A stretch of 64,000 nt of DNA from Marinobacter confluentis (lineage in GTDB: Bacteria; Pseudomonadota; Gammaproteobacteria; Pseudomonadales; Oleiphilaceae). The notes under the pieces are model-generated. The model was not told the DNA's origin. It did not search any database and saw only the letters and a program-made list of their open reading frames with translations. Shown here piece by piece: positions 42,733 through 51,297 of this stretch. Location: NCBI RefSeq assembly GCF_004785685.1, contig NZ_SRPF01000001.1:248001-312000 (forward strand). Direction: 5' to 3'. Every line of letters begins with the position of its first letter. The first letter of the stretch is position 1. A program made the position numbers and the translations under genes.

Positions 42733-43986
42733 TTAGTGGTCCGGCGTTTCATCGATATTCCCCCAGGCCTCGCCTTTACCGGGCAACACCAGGTTCAGGA
42801 CGATGGCGGCGACGGCGCATAGGGCGATGCCTTCCATCTGGCCCAGCGCCATACCGCCGATGCCGAACACGAGGGTAATGGCCACAATCACCAGGTTCCG
42901 CGCCTGGGACAGGTCTACCTGATGACGGATCAGGGTGTTCAGGCCTACGACCGCGATAGAGCCAAACAGCAGGCATAGAATGCCGCCCATGACCGGAACC
43001 GGGATGGTCTGCAGGGCCGCGCCAAACTTGCCGACAAAGGCCAGCACAATGGCAATGGCTGCGGCCCAGATCATCACTTTCGGGTTGAAGTTGCGGGTCA
43101 GCACGACAGCGCCGGTAACTTCCGAGTAAGTGGTGTTGGGTGGCCCACCAAATGCCGCCGCTGCGCTGGTTGCCAGGCCGTCGCCCAGCAGGGTGCGGTG
43201 CAGGCCGGGTTTCTTCAGGTAGTCCTTGTGGGTGACGTTGCCAATGGCCAGTATGTCGCCGATGTGTTCTATCGCCGGGGCAATGGCTACCGGAATCATG
43301 AACAGAATGGCGCCGGTGCTGAACGCCGGGGCGACGAAATTGGGAATGGCCAGCCAGGGTGCGTCGGTAATCGGTGAGAAATCAACAATGCCGGTAAAAT
43401 AGGAAATCACGTAACCGACAATGATGCCAAACATGATCGGAATCAGTCGCAGGAAGCCGCTGGTCCAGACCGACATGACCACGGTGACCAGCAGTGAAAT
43501 CATCGCTATCCAGATGGCAGTGTCGTAGGGGATCAGCTGATTCGCGCCATCACCGGTGCGGCCAGAGGCCATATGAACCGCAACCGGCGCCAGGCTGAGG
43601 CCGATCACCATGATCACCGGGCCGATGACCACCGGGGGCAGCAGTCGAGTGATGAAGCCGGTGCCCCGGGCTTTGACCAGTCCGCTCAGAACGATGTAGA
43701 GAATACCCGCGGCCATCAGGCCACCCAGGGTTTCTTCCATGCCAAAGCGGCCCTTGGCAGCGATGATGGGGGCAATAAAAGCGAATGACGATGCCAGAAA
43801 GATGGGAATCTGTCCGCCAGTCACGATGTGGAAGATCAGGGTGCCAATGCCGGCGGTGAACAGCGCTACGTTGGGGTCCAGCCCGGTGATCAGGGGCATC
43901 AGCACCAGTGCGCCGAAGGCAACCAGCAGCATTTGCGAGCCGGCAATGACCTGTTTCCAGACCGGGTCGTTGGTGTGGTCCTGCAT
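42733..43986 (-). CDS. uraA: Uracil permease (NCS2 family)
   Basis: 417 residues with about 14 hydrophobic segments. Family blocks include TAGIGTLIFHIVTGGQIPIFLASSFAFI near the N-terminus and FGGPPNTTYSEVTGAVVLTRNF (NCS2 motif with QNxGxxxxT replaced by the uracil-type PNTTYSE). UraA takes up uracil with H+. Two bases after upp, the usual salvage pair, so import and conversion to UMP are co-expressed. Confidence 0.94.
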   Translation of the reverse strand: MQDHTNDPVWKQVIAGSQMLLVAFGALVLMPLITGLDPNVALFTAGIGTLIFHIVTGGQIPIFLASSFAFIAPIIAAKGRFGMEETLGGLMAAGILYIVLSGLVKARGTGFITRLLPPVVIGPVIMVIGLSLAPVAVHMASGRTGDGANQLIPYDTAIWIAMISLLVTVVMSVWTSGFLRLIPIMFGIIVGYVISYFTGIVDFSPITDAPWLAIPNFVAPAFSTGAILFMIPVAIAPAIEHIGDILAIGNVTHKDYLKKPGLHRTLLGDGLATSAAAAFGGPPNTTYSEVTGAVVLTRNFNPKVMIWAAAIAIVLAFVGKFGAALQTIPVPVMGGILCLLFGSIAVVGLNTLIRHQVDLSQARNLVIVAITLVFGIGGMALGQMEGIALCAVAAIVLNLVLPGKGEAWGNIDETPDH

Positions 43987-43988
43987 GA

Positions 43989-44627
43989 TCAGACGTCCTT
44001 TTGTTTAGTACCGAAGATTTTGTCGCCGGCGTCGCCGAGGCCGGGAAGGATATAGCCTTTTTCGTTGAGACCGTCGTCAATTGACGCGGTGTAGATTGAA
44101 ACATCCGGATGCTTATCAAGCACTTTTTTGATGCCTTCGGGCGCTGCCACCAGTACCAGCGCGCGTATTTCATTGCTGCCGGCTTTCTTCAGGAGGTCAA
44201 TGGTGGAAATCATTGAGCCACCGGTGGCCAGCATAGGATCAACGATCATCGCCATGCGTTGATCCAGTTCGCCCACCAGTTTTTCGAAATAAGTGCTCGC
44301 TTCCAGGGTTTCTTCGTTCCGCACCTGACCAACCACGCTGACCCGCGCACCCGGTATCAGGTTCAGCACGCCATCCAGCATGCCGAGGCCCGCGCGCAGT
44401 ATCGGCACGATGGTGATTTTCTTGCCCTGGATCTGTTCGATGGTGACCGGCCCAGCCCAGCCTTCAATGGTTTTTGGCTGAAGCGAGAAGTCCTTGGTGG
44501 CTTCATAGGTAAGCAGGGCGCCGACTTCCTGGGCCAGTTCCCGGAAGTTCTTGGTGCTGATTTCAGCGCGGCGCATCAGGCCGAGTTTGTGACGAATGAG
44601 CGGGTGTTTGACCTCGTGAACGGGCAT
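43989..44627 (-). CDS. upp: Uracil phosphoribosyltransferase
   Basis: 212 residues starting [16 protein letters not shown] (AAAAGG upstream on the - strand); the longer frame to 44675 is not needed. The PRPP loop is [14 protein letters not shown], and the C-terminal [15 protein letters not shown] is the uracil-binding end. It converts uracil and PRPP to UMP and diphosphate. Divergent from flhA, from which it is separated by 181 bases holding the flhA sigma-54 promoter. Confidence 0.96.
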   Translation of the reverse strand: MPVHEVKHPLIRHKLGLMRRAEISTKNFRELAQEVGALLTYEATKDFSLQPKTIEGWAGPVTIEQIQGKKITIVPILRAGLGMLDGVLNLIPGARVSVVGQVRNEETLEASTYFEKLVGELDQRMAMIVDPMLATGGSMISTIDLLKKAGSNEIRALVLVAAPEGIKKVLDKHPDVSIYTASIDDGLNEKGYILPGLGDAGDKIFGTKQKDV

Positions 44628-44710
44628 GGCGCTACCTTTTTTGCAAAAGCGCAAGGATACCGCATCTGGAAACAAGCGTCAGGCCGGGTGTGAATAAAAT
44701 AATGCAGTAC

Positions 44711-44726
44711 TGGTACGGATATTGCG
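44711..44726 (+). promoter_or_regulatory. Sigma-54 promoter of flhA
   Basis: TGGTACGGATATTGCG has GG (44712-44713) and GC (44724-44725) 10 bases apart with a TTGC -12 core, 83 bases before the flhA ATG, in the upp-flhA divergent gap. Confidence 0.75.
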
Positions 44727-44808
44727 ATGACTCCCTGAAACCGGCCCTGGCGTCAAAAAAACCACTGGCCCCGCCGGCCACAGAGCGATAATCAGAGAGT
44801 TTTCCGGC

Positions 44809-46971
44809 ATGGACCGAGCGTTAATCGTCAATAATGTCAAATCCCTGACGCGGGGCAATATCGGCATCCCGGTGATGCTGATGGGGCTTCTGGGCATGAT
44901 GATTCTGCCCATGCCAACGTTTTTGCTGGACGTGTTTTTCACTTTCAACATCACCCTGTCCATTGTCATTCTGCTGGTGTGTGTCTATGCACTACGGCCG
45001 GTGGAGTTTGCGGCTTTTCCCACGGTTCTGCTAGTTGCCACTCTGTTCCGTCTGGCGTTGAACGTGGCGTCTACCCGGGTTGTTCTGTTGAACGGCCAGG
45101 AGGGTGGTGACGCTGCCGGTAAGGTCATCGAGGCGTTCGGCGCCGTCCTGATCGGCGGTAACTACGCGGTCGGCCTGATCGTGTTTGCCATTCTGATGAT
45201 CATCAACTTCCTGGTGGTGACCAAAGGTGCCGGCCGGGTATCGGAAGTCAGCGCCCGTTTCACCCTGGACGCCATGCCGGGCAAGCAGATGGCGATCGAT
45301 GCCGACCTGAACGCCGGGCTGATTAATCAGGAGGAGGCCAAGTTCCGGCGCGCCGAAATCGCCCAGGAAGCGGACTTTTACGGCTCGATGGACGGTGCCA
45401 GTAAATTCGTCAAGGGCGATGCCATTGCCGGTCTGCTGATTCTGGCGATCAACATTATCGGCGGTGTGGCCATCGGTATGATCCAGCACGGGCTGGAATT
45501 TGGCACTGCCATGCAGAACTACGCGCTGTTGACCATCGGTGACGGACTGGCGGCGCAGATTCCTTCGCTGCTGCTGGCTACGTCCGCGGCTATTATGGTG
45601 ACCCGGGTTACCTCCAGTCAGGACATGGGCGGCCAGATCCTGCAGCAGATGTTCAATGCCCCCAAGGCCATCGGCATTGCTGCCTTTATTCTGATTATCC
45701 TCGGTCTTATTCCCGGCATGCCTCATCTGGCGTTTCTGGGCCTGGGCGCCATTGCCGCCGCCATTGCCTGGTATATCTGGCAGAAAGACCGCCAGACGGT
45801 AGAAGAAGAAACCGTGGTGCCAGCCCGCGGCGGCGCAAGGCCGGCGGGCCGTGATATTCAGGCTGGCGATACCAGCGACCAGGGCCGTCAGCTTCCCGCG
45901 CCGGGCGAGACCCGGGAGCTGGGCTGGGATGATGTGGCCACCGTTGACATTGTCGGCCTGGAAGTGGGCTATCGCCTGATTCCCATGGTGGACAAGTCCC
46001 AGGGCGGGCAGTTGCTCAGCCGTATCAAGGGCGTGCGCAAGAAACTGTCCCAGGACCTGGGTTTCCTGATGCCGTCGGTGCACATCCGCGACAACCTGGA
46101 TCTGATGCCCAACGTTTATCGCATCACCCTGATGGGCGTGACCATTGCCGAAGCGGAGATCCATCCGGACCGGGAACTGGCCATTGATCCCGGCCAGGTG
46201 TTCGGCAAGATCGAGGGTATTGAGGGCAAAGACCCTGCGTTTGGCCTGGACGCCAGCTGGATTGAAACCGACCGGAAAGATCAGGCCCAGACCCTGGGCT
46301 ACACCGTGGTGGATGCCAGCACCGTGGTGGCCACCCACCTGAACCAGATTCTTCAGAAGCACGCCCACGAATTGCTCGGCCACGAGGAAGTGCAGAAGTG
46401 GCTGGACCAGCTTGAAAAACTGTCACCGAAGCTGGCGGAAGAACTGGTGCCAACCACGGTATCCATCAGCCTGCTTTTGAAGGTGCTTCAGAACCTGTTG
46501 AAAGAAGAAGTGCCGATTCGCGATATGCGCTCTATCGCCGAGGCCATTGTCAACGTTCATCCCAAGAGCCAGGACCCGAAAGTTCTCACCACCATGGCCC
46601 GGCAGGCCCTGCGCCGGATGATCATCCAGAGCATCTGCGGCAATGAAAGCGAAATCCCGGTGATTACCCTGGACCCCGATCTGGAACAGTTATTGCTGAA
46701 GTCGGTTCAACAGAGTCAACAATCTGGCGGCCAGGACGACATTGGTCTGGTGCTTGAGCCCAACATGGTTGAGAAGTTGCAGCGGTCCCTGCGGGACAGT
46801 GTCCAGCGCCAGGAAATGCTGGGTAAGCCCGCCATTCTGCTGGTTTCCGGGCCGCTGAGGCCGGTGCTGGCGCGCTTTGCCAGTTACGGGGTCGAACGCC
46901 TGCACGTGCTGTCTTATCAGGAAGTGCCGGATAACAAACAGATAACGATTGTGGCCTCCGTTGGCCAGTAA
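44809..46971 (+). CDS. flhA: Flagellar export gate protein FlhA
   Basis: 720 residues. Eight membrane segments (first about 330) include the FHIPEP-type block LRPVEFAAFPTVLLVATLFRLALNVASTRVVLL and VVTKGAGRVSEVSARFTLDAMPGKQMAIDADLN. A linker leads to the cytoplasmic ring domain (about 370-720), ending ASVGQ. FlhA forms the nonameric export ring and binds chaperone-substrate pairs. It opens the flhA-flhF-fleN-fliA cluster. Confidence 0.97.
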   Translation: MDRALIVNNVKSLTRGNIGIPVMLMGLLGMMILPMPTFLLDVFFTFNITLSIVILLVCVYALRPVEFAAFPTVLLVATLFRLALNVASTRVVLLNGQEGGDAAGKVIEAFGAVLIGGNYAVGLIVFAILMIINFLVVTKGAGRVSEVSARFTLDAMPGKQMAIDADLNAGLINQEEAKFRRAEIAQEADFYGSMDGASKFVKGDAIAGLLILAINIIGGVAIGMIQHGLEFGTAMQNYALLTIGDGLAAQIPSLLLATSAAIMVTRVTSSQDMGGQILQQMFNAPKAIGIAAFILIILGLIPGMPHLAFLGLGAIAAAIAWYIWQKDRQTVEEETVVPARGGARPAGRDIQAGDTSDQGRQLPAPGETRELGWDDVATVDIVGLEVGYRLIPMVDKSQGGQLLSRIKGVRKKLSQDLGFLMPSVHIRDNLDLMPNVYRITLMGVTIAEAEIHPDRELAIDPGQVFGKIEGIEGKDPAFGLDASWIETDRKDQAQTLGYTVVDASTVVATHLNQILQKHAHELLGHEEVQKWLDQLEKLSPKLAEELVPTTVSISLLLKVLQNLLKEEVPIRDMRSIAEAIVNVHPKSQDPKVLTTMARQALRRMIIQSICGNESEIPVITLDPDLEQLLLKSVQQSQQSGGQDDIGLVLEPNMVEKLQRSLRDSVQRQEMLGKPAILLVSGPLRPVLARFASYGVERLHVLSYQEVPDNKQITIVASVGQ

Positions 46972-47031
46972 GCGCAGCGGTTCACAGAGCGGCCGGCGAC
47001 AGATGTCGCAGGCCCTGGAGGAAAGTTCATC

Positions 47032-48348
47032 ATGAAAGTACAACGGTTTTTTGCCAAAAGCATGTCTGAAGCGCTGCGTCAGGTGCGTGATCAGATGGGA
47101 GAGGACGCAGTGATTCTCTCGAACCGACGGGTGGACGGCGGCGTCGAAATCGTGACAGCTCTAGATTATGACGAGAATATGGCGCGTCAGCGCCTGGGCG
47201 ATGCCGCCAAGGAAGCCACCAATGGCTCTCGCCTGGCAGAACTTCAGGCGGAACAGCACCGCAGGCTGGAAGCGGAACTGAGCCGCTCCCGCGACCGGAT
47301 ACGGGAAGTGCGGGACGGCCAGTCTGAAAAAGACAGGCCGGAGCCGTCACGCCCTGTTCACACCGAGTCGCTGGCGGGCGTCTACCCACAGTTCAGCGAA
47401 GAACCGGCCAACGAGTTTGCCGAGCCCGGCTATTCCGGCGAGCTCGCCCAGATGCGGGCGGAAATCAGCTCGCTTCGGGATATGATGAGTGCCCAGCGTA
47501 TCCGTCAGGAAGGTCAGAGAGGCAGAACTGACGCTCCTGAAAAAACCGGCACCAGTGCGGTACAGCAACGTCTGGCCGAGCGGCTTCAGGAATTTGGCCT
47601 GGGTGCGGAACTGTCGGGCAGCCTCGCCCGCCGCCATCGTGAGGGTCGCCTGGAAGATGGCTGGAAGCAGAGCCTCAAAATGCTGGCGGCGGGCGTTAAA
47701 ACTGCCCGCGGCGATTGGGGCGCAGAGGGCGGTGTCTACGCGTTAGTGGGCCCGACCGGGTCTGGCAAAACCACGACCATTGGCAAGCTTGCGGCCCACT
47801 ATGTTCTGAGCAATGGCCCGGAGTCGCTGGCGCTGGTCACCACTGACCGTTATCGGGTCGCGGCCCACGAACAGCTTTTCGTGTTTGGCCGGATTCTGAA
47901 TGTGCCGGTCAGGGTGGTTGATGAACGCCATTCCCTTGATGATATTCTTGATGAGCTGTCCGACCGGCACCTGGTGCTGATCGACACCGCGGGACTGACC
48001 AGTTCCGACAAAGGGTACGAAGAACAGCTCAATGAACTGGCCAGAAGTCACCACCAGATAAGGACCCATCTGGTGGCCTCGGCAACCAGTCAGCCGCGGA
48101 TTATGAAATCCGTCTGGCATTGCTATAAGATGGCGAATCTCACTGGTTGCGTGGTGACGAAAACCGATGAAGCACTGACCCTCGGGGAAGCTCTCGGCTT
48201 TGTGATGGAAACAGGTTTGCCCGTTGCCTACTACACTAACGGACAGAAGATTCCGGAAGACCTGCATCGGGCAGAATCTGTGCCGCTGGTGCGCATGGCA
48301 GTAGAGAGGCTGAAAAAGATTCAGCAGCAGTCCCCGTTGGCCGTCTGA
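47032..48348 (+). CDS. flhF: Flagellar polar-placement GTPase FlhF
   Basis: 438 residues: a basic N-terminal B domain (VQRFFAKSMSEALRQVRDQMGEDAVILSNRRVDGGVEIV), a low-complexity stretch and a signal-recognition-particle-type NG domain with the P-loop VGPTGSGKTTTIGKLAA, LVTTDRYRVAAHEQL, LIDTAGL and TKTDEALTLG. FlhF marks the cell pole for the first flagellar parts; it implies a polar flagellum. GGAGGAAAG lies before the ATG. Confidence 0.96.
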   Translation: MKVQRFFAKSMSEALRQVRDQMGEDAVILSNRRVDGGVEIVTALDYDENMARQRLGDAAKEATNGSRLAELQAEQHRRLEAELSRSRDRIREVRDGQSEKDRPEPSRPVHTESLAGVYPQFSEEPANEFAEPGYSGELAQMRAEISSLRDMMSAQRIRQEGQRGRTDAPEKTGTSAVQQRLAERLQEFGLGAELSGSLARRHREGRLEDGWKQSLKMLAAGVKTARGDWGAEGGVYALVGPTGSGKTTTIGKLAAHYVLSNGPESLALVTTDRYRVAAHEQLFVFGRILNVPVRVVDERHSLDDILDELSDRHLVLIDTAGLTSSDKGYEEQLNELARSHHQIRTHLVASATSQPRIMKSVWHCYKMANLTGCVVTKTDEALTLGEALGFVMETGLPVAYYTNGQKIPEDLHRAESVPLVRMAVERLKKIQQQSPLAV

Positions 48349-48426
48349 TTACAGCAGCCCGGAAAAAGCACTCAAAAATTACAAAACAGAGCCCTCGGTT
48401 TTCAAGGGCAAGAGATCAGAGCCAGT

Positions 48427-49239
48427 ATGAGCAGACCACACGCGGTTCAGGTAATAGCGGTCACAGGCGGTAAAGGAGGGGTTGGCAAGAGCAACGTATC
48501 GGTCAACCTGGGCATCGCGCTGTCCCAGATGGGGCGCCGGGTTGTGCTGCTGGATGCCGACCTTGGTCTTGCAAACATAGATGTGCTGCTCGGCATTACG
48601 GCCAACCGCAACATTCAGGATGTCATATCCGGCGATTGTGACCTGCGCGACGTTCTGGTCAATGGCCCGGGTGGCATAAAGATCGTTCCTGCCTCCTCGG
48701 GCACCCAGAGAATGACCCAGCTGTCGAACCTGGAACATGCCGGGTTGATCAATGCATTCAGCGAGCTGGGCGACCAGATTGACGTGCTGATTGTGGATAC
48801 CGCAGCGGGCATTTCCGAATCGGTTGTCAGCTTTCTTCGCGCTTCCCAGGAGCTGCTGCTCGTGGTCTGTGACGAACCCACGTCCATCACCGATGCCTAC
48901 GCGCTGATCAAACTGATGAATCGGGATTATGGCACTGACCGATTCCGGATTCTGGCCAACCAGGTTCGCAACGAGCAGGAAGGCCGCCACCTGTTTGAAA
49001 AACTGACCAGAGTGACCGAGCGATTCCTTGATGTGGCGCTACAATATGTGGGTATCGTGCCTTACGACGAAGCCGTGAAGAAGGCGGTGCAAAGACAGAA
49101 AGCGGTTCTGGATGCCTATCCCCGGGCCAAAGCGTCGTTGGCGATCAAAGCCCTTGCCGAAAAAGTCGACAACTGGCCGTTGCCGATGTCTCCCCGGGGC
49201 CATCTTGAATTCTTTGTGGAGCGGCTCGTCGAAGTCTGA
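48427..49239 (+). CDS. fleN: Flagellar number regulator FleN (FlhG), MinD-like ATPase
   Basis: 270 residues with the deviant Walker A GGKGGVGKSNVSVNLGIAL, VLLDADLGLANIDVLLG and DVLIVDTAAGISESVVSFLRASQE. The C-terminal amphipathic helix (LEFFVERLVEV) can bind membrane. It limits flagellar number and, in Pseudomonas, binds FleQ to hold down its activity. Lies between flhF and fliA as in related polar-flagellate genomes. Confidence 0.95.
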   Translation: MSRPHAVQVIAVTGGKGGVGKSNVSVNLGIALSQMGRRVVLLDADLGLANIDVLLGITANRNIQDVISGDCDLRDVLVNGPGGIKIVPASSGTQRMTQLSNLEHAGLINAFSELGDQIDVLIVDTAAGISESVVSFLRASQELLLVVCDEPTSITDAYALIKLMNRDYGTDRFRILANQVRNEQEGRHLFEKLTRVTERFLDVALQYVGIVPYDEAVKKAVQRQKAVLDAYPRAKASLAIKALAEKVDNWPLPMSPRGHLEFFVERLVEV

Positions 49240-49269
49240 TTCTGATCCTGTCACTGAGTAACCGGATAC

Positions 49270-50004
49270 ATGACATTGGCGAAAGAACTAGGAATCTACC
49301 AGAGAACCGGAGCGGGCGGCGCTTCAGCACTTGTTGAAGAGCATGCGCCTCTGGTCAAGAAAATCGCACTTCACCTTCTGGCCCGCCTCCCGGCTTCCGT
49401 CCAGTTGGAAGACCTGATGCAGGCCGGAATGATGGGGCTGCTGGAAGCTTCCCAACGCTATACCTCCACCAAGGGCGCCACTTTCGAAACCTACGCCGGT
49501 ATCCGTATCCGCGGTGCCATGGTCGATGAAATCCGCAAGGGTGACTGGGTGCCACGGTCAGTTCACCGTAATGCCCGGCGTATTTCGGCGGCGATCAAGG
49601 TGGTTGAGGACCGGCTTGGCCGCGAAGCCCAGGACTGGGAAGTGGCGGAGGAACTGGGGCTGGAGCTGAACGATTATTATGCCAGCCTAAATGATGCAAG
49701 TAGCGGACGTCTTTTTAGTCTCGATGAGCTCAATGAATCCGGCGAGCTGCCGATAGACGTTCAGGACGTGGGAGATAACCCACTGGAGGGGCTGGCGTCT
49801 GACAATTTCAAAGCCAGCCTTGCCGGCGCCATTAACGAATTGCCCGAACGGGAAAAACTGGTGCTCAGCCTGTACTACCAGGAAGAGCTTAACCTGAAGG
49901 AAATCGGCGCGGTGCTCGGAGTCAGCGAGAGCCGGGTCAGCCAGATTCACAGCCAGGCCGCCCTGCGACTCAGAGGCCGTCTGTCAGACTGGCGTCAGTC
50001 ATAG
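49270..50004 (+). CDS. fliA: Flagellar sigma factor FliA (sigma-28)
   Basis: 244 residues with sigma regions 2 (APLVKKIALHLLARLPASVQLEDLMQAGMMGLLEAS and TFETYAGIRIRGAMVDEIRKGDW), 3 (VHRNARRISAAIKVVEDRLGRE) and 4 (LNLKEIGAVLGVSESRVSQIHSQA). It directs late genes such as flagellin and chemotaxis, and is held by FlgM. No sigma-28 promoter was convincing in the 78-base gap before cheY. Confidence 0.96.
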   Translation: MTLAKELGIYQRTGAGGASALVEEHAPLVKKIALHLLARLPASVQLEDLMQAGMMGLLEASQRYTSTKGATFETYAGIRIRGAMVDEIRKGDWVPRSVHRNARRISAAIKVVEDRLGREAQDWEVAEELGLELNDYYASLNDASSGRLFSLDELNESGELPIDVQDVGDNPLEGLASDNFKASLAGAINELPEREKLVLSLYYQEELNLKEIGAVLGVSESRVSQIHSQAALRLRGRLSDWRQS

Positions 50005-50082
50005 CCGGTGCAAAAAAAACGCTATAAACAAGGGCCTGCTAAACTGAACACTATTTTCGGGCACTTTTAACGGGAGGTCCCA

Positions 50083-50466
50083 TTGGACAAAAACATGAAA
50101 ATCCTGATCGTGGATGATTTCTCAACCATGAGACGGATCATCAAGAATCTGCTGCGCGATCTCGGGTTTACCAATACCGATGAAGCGGACGACGGCAACA
50201 CGGCCCTGCCAATGCTGAAAAGCGGCAAATACGATTTTCTGGTAACTGACTGGAACATGCCGGGCATGTCCGGGCTGGATCTGCTGAAGGAAGTGCGGGC
50301 GAATGAGCAGCTCAAGACCATGCCGGTGCTGATGGTGACCGCCGAGGCAAAGCGGGATCAGATCGTGGCGGCGGCCCAGGCGGGCGTGAATGGTTATGTG
50401 GTCAAGCCGTTCACCGCTGCCGTCCTGAAGGAAAAGATCGAAAAGATCTTCGAACGCATCCAGTAA
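50083..50466 (+). CDS. cheY: Chemotaxis response regulator CheY
   Basis: 127 residues if translated from the TTG at 50083, which has CGGGAGG five bases upstream. The next in-frame ATG (50095) lacks a ribosome site but would give the usual [12 protein letters not shown] start. The receiver fold is complete: D11/D12 (in IVDDFSTM), phosphosite D56 (LVTDWNMPG), T in VTAEAKRDQ and K in VVKPFTA. CheY~P binds FliM to reverse rotation. Confidence 0.95.
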   Translation: MDKNMKILIVDDFSTMRRIIKNLLRDLGFTNTDEADDGNTALPMLKSGKYDFLVTDWNMPGMSGLDLLKEVRANEQLKTMPVLMVTAEAKRDQIVAAAQAGVNGYVVKPFTAAVLKEKIEKIFERIQ

Positions 50467-50486
50467 CCAGAGGTCGGATAGGCTCT

Positions 50487-51281
50487 ATGAGCAAGCATGA
50501 GACAGGCCATCAGGGCCTCGACGCCGAGGTTACAGAAAAACTTCGAACCCAGGCGACAAAGCTGGTCGAGCAGCTGAATGCGGGTGACTACGCAGGCGCG
50601 ATGACGGTCATAAACGACCTCAGTGAAGTGCGGGACCAGAGCCTTTATCGGGAAGTGGGCAGGCTCACCCGAAGTCTTCATGAGGCGATACGGAATTTCC
50701 AGATAGACCCCCGTAATCCCGAGCAGTCTGAAGCGCTTTCCAAGATGACCGACGCATCGGACCGACTGGAATATGTGGTCCAGATGACCAGCAAAGCGGC
50801 TAACCGCACCATGGACCTGGTGGAAGAGGCGATGCCTCGGGCCAGCTCGATGCGGGATGAGGCGGCGGAACTGCGTGATGAGTGGCAGCGGTTGCGGCGT
50901 CGGGAAATGAAACCGGCCGAATTCCGGGCGCTGTATGCACGCATCGACAGTTTTTTCGTGACGCTCAATGCAGACGCCAATGCGACCTACGACAACCTGT
51001 CTGAAATCCTGTTGGCACAGGATTTCCAGGATCTGACCGGGCAGGTGATTCAGAAAGTCACGGCACTGGTGAAAGAGGTCGAAGAACACCTGTTGAGCCT
51101 GGTGGTGATGGCCAGCCACGTTGACCAGATAACCGGGACCGTCCATGAAGTTTCTCTGGACGACCGGGAACCGGAATCGGCAGAAAAGGGCGTTGGGCCC
51201 CAGATCAAGGCCGGCGAACGGGAAGATGTAGTGTCCGGACAGGACGATGTAGACGACCTTCTGTCCAGTCTTGGTTTTTGA
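50487..51281 (+). CDS. cheZ: CheY phosphatase CheZ
   Basis: 264 residues, long four-helix hairpin. The active region is LLAQDFQDLTGQVIQKVTALV, where a Gln/Asp pair of CheZ promotes CheY~P hydrolysis. The last residues, DVDDLLSSLGF, are the CheY-docking peptide typical of the family. It ends the signal and stands 16 bases before cheA. Confidence 0.94.
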   Translation: MSKHETGHQGLDAEVTEKLRTQATKLVEQLNAGDYAGAMTVINDLSEVRDQSLYREVGRLTRSLHEAIRNFQIDPRNPEQSEALSKMTDASDRLEYVVQMTSKAANRTMDLVEEAMPRASSMRDEAAELRDEWQRLRRREMKPAEFRALYARIDSFFVTLNADANATYDNLSEILLAQDFQDLTGQVIQKVTALVKEVEEHLLSLVVMASHVDQITGTVHEVSLDDREPESAEKGVGPQIKAGEREDVVSGQDDVDDLLSSLGF

Positions 51282-51297
51282 GTTGCGAGGTTAACCC

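Noticed and set aside
45031-46383. 450-codon - strand frame antisense to flhA
   Set aside because: flhA is certain; this frame is His/Gln-rich with no domain, typical of antisense reading.
50005-50082. Search for a sigma-28 promoter before cheY
   Set aside because: No sequence close to TAAAGTTT-N11-GCCGATAA was found, only A-rich tracts. Control by FliA remains possible but is not shown.
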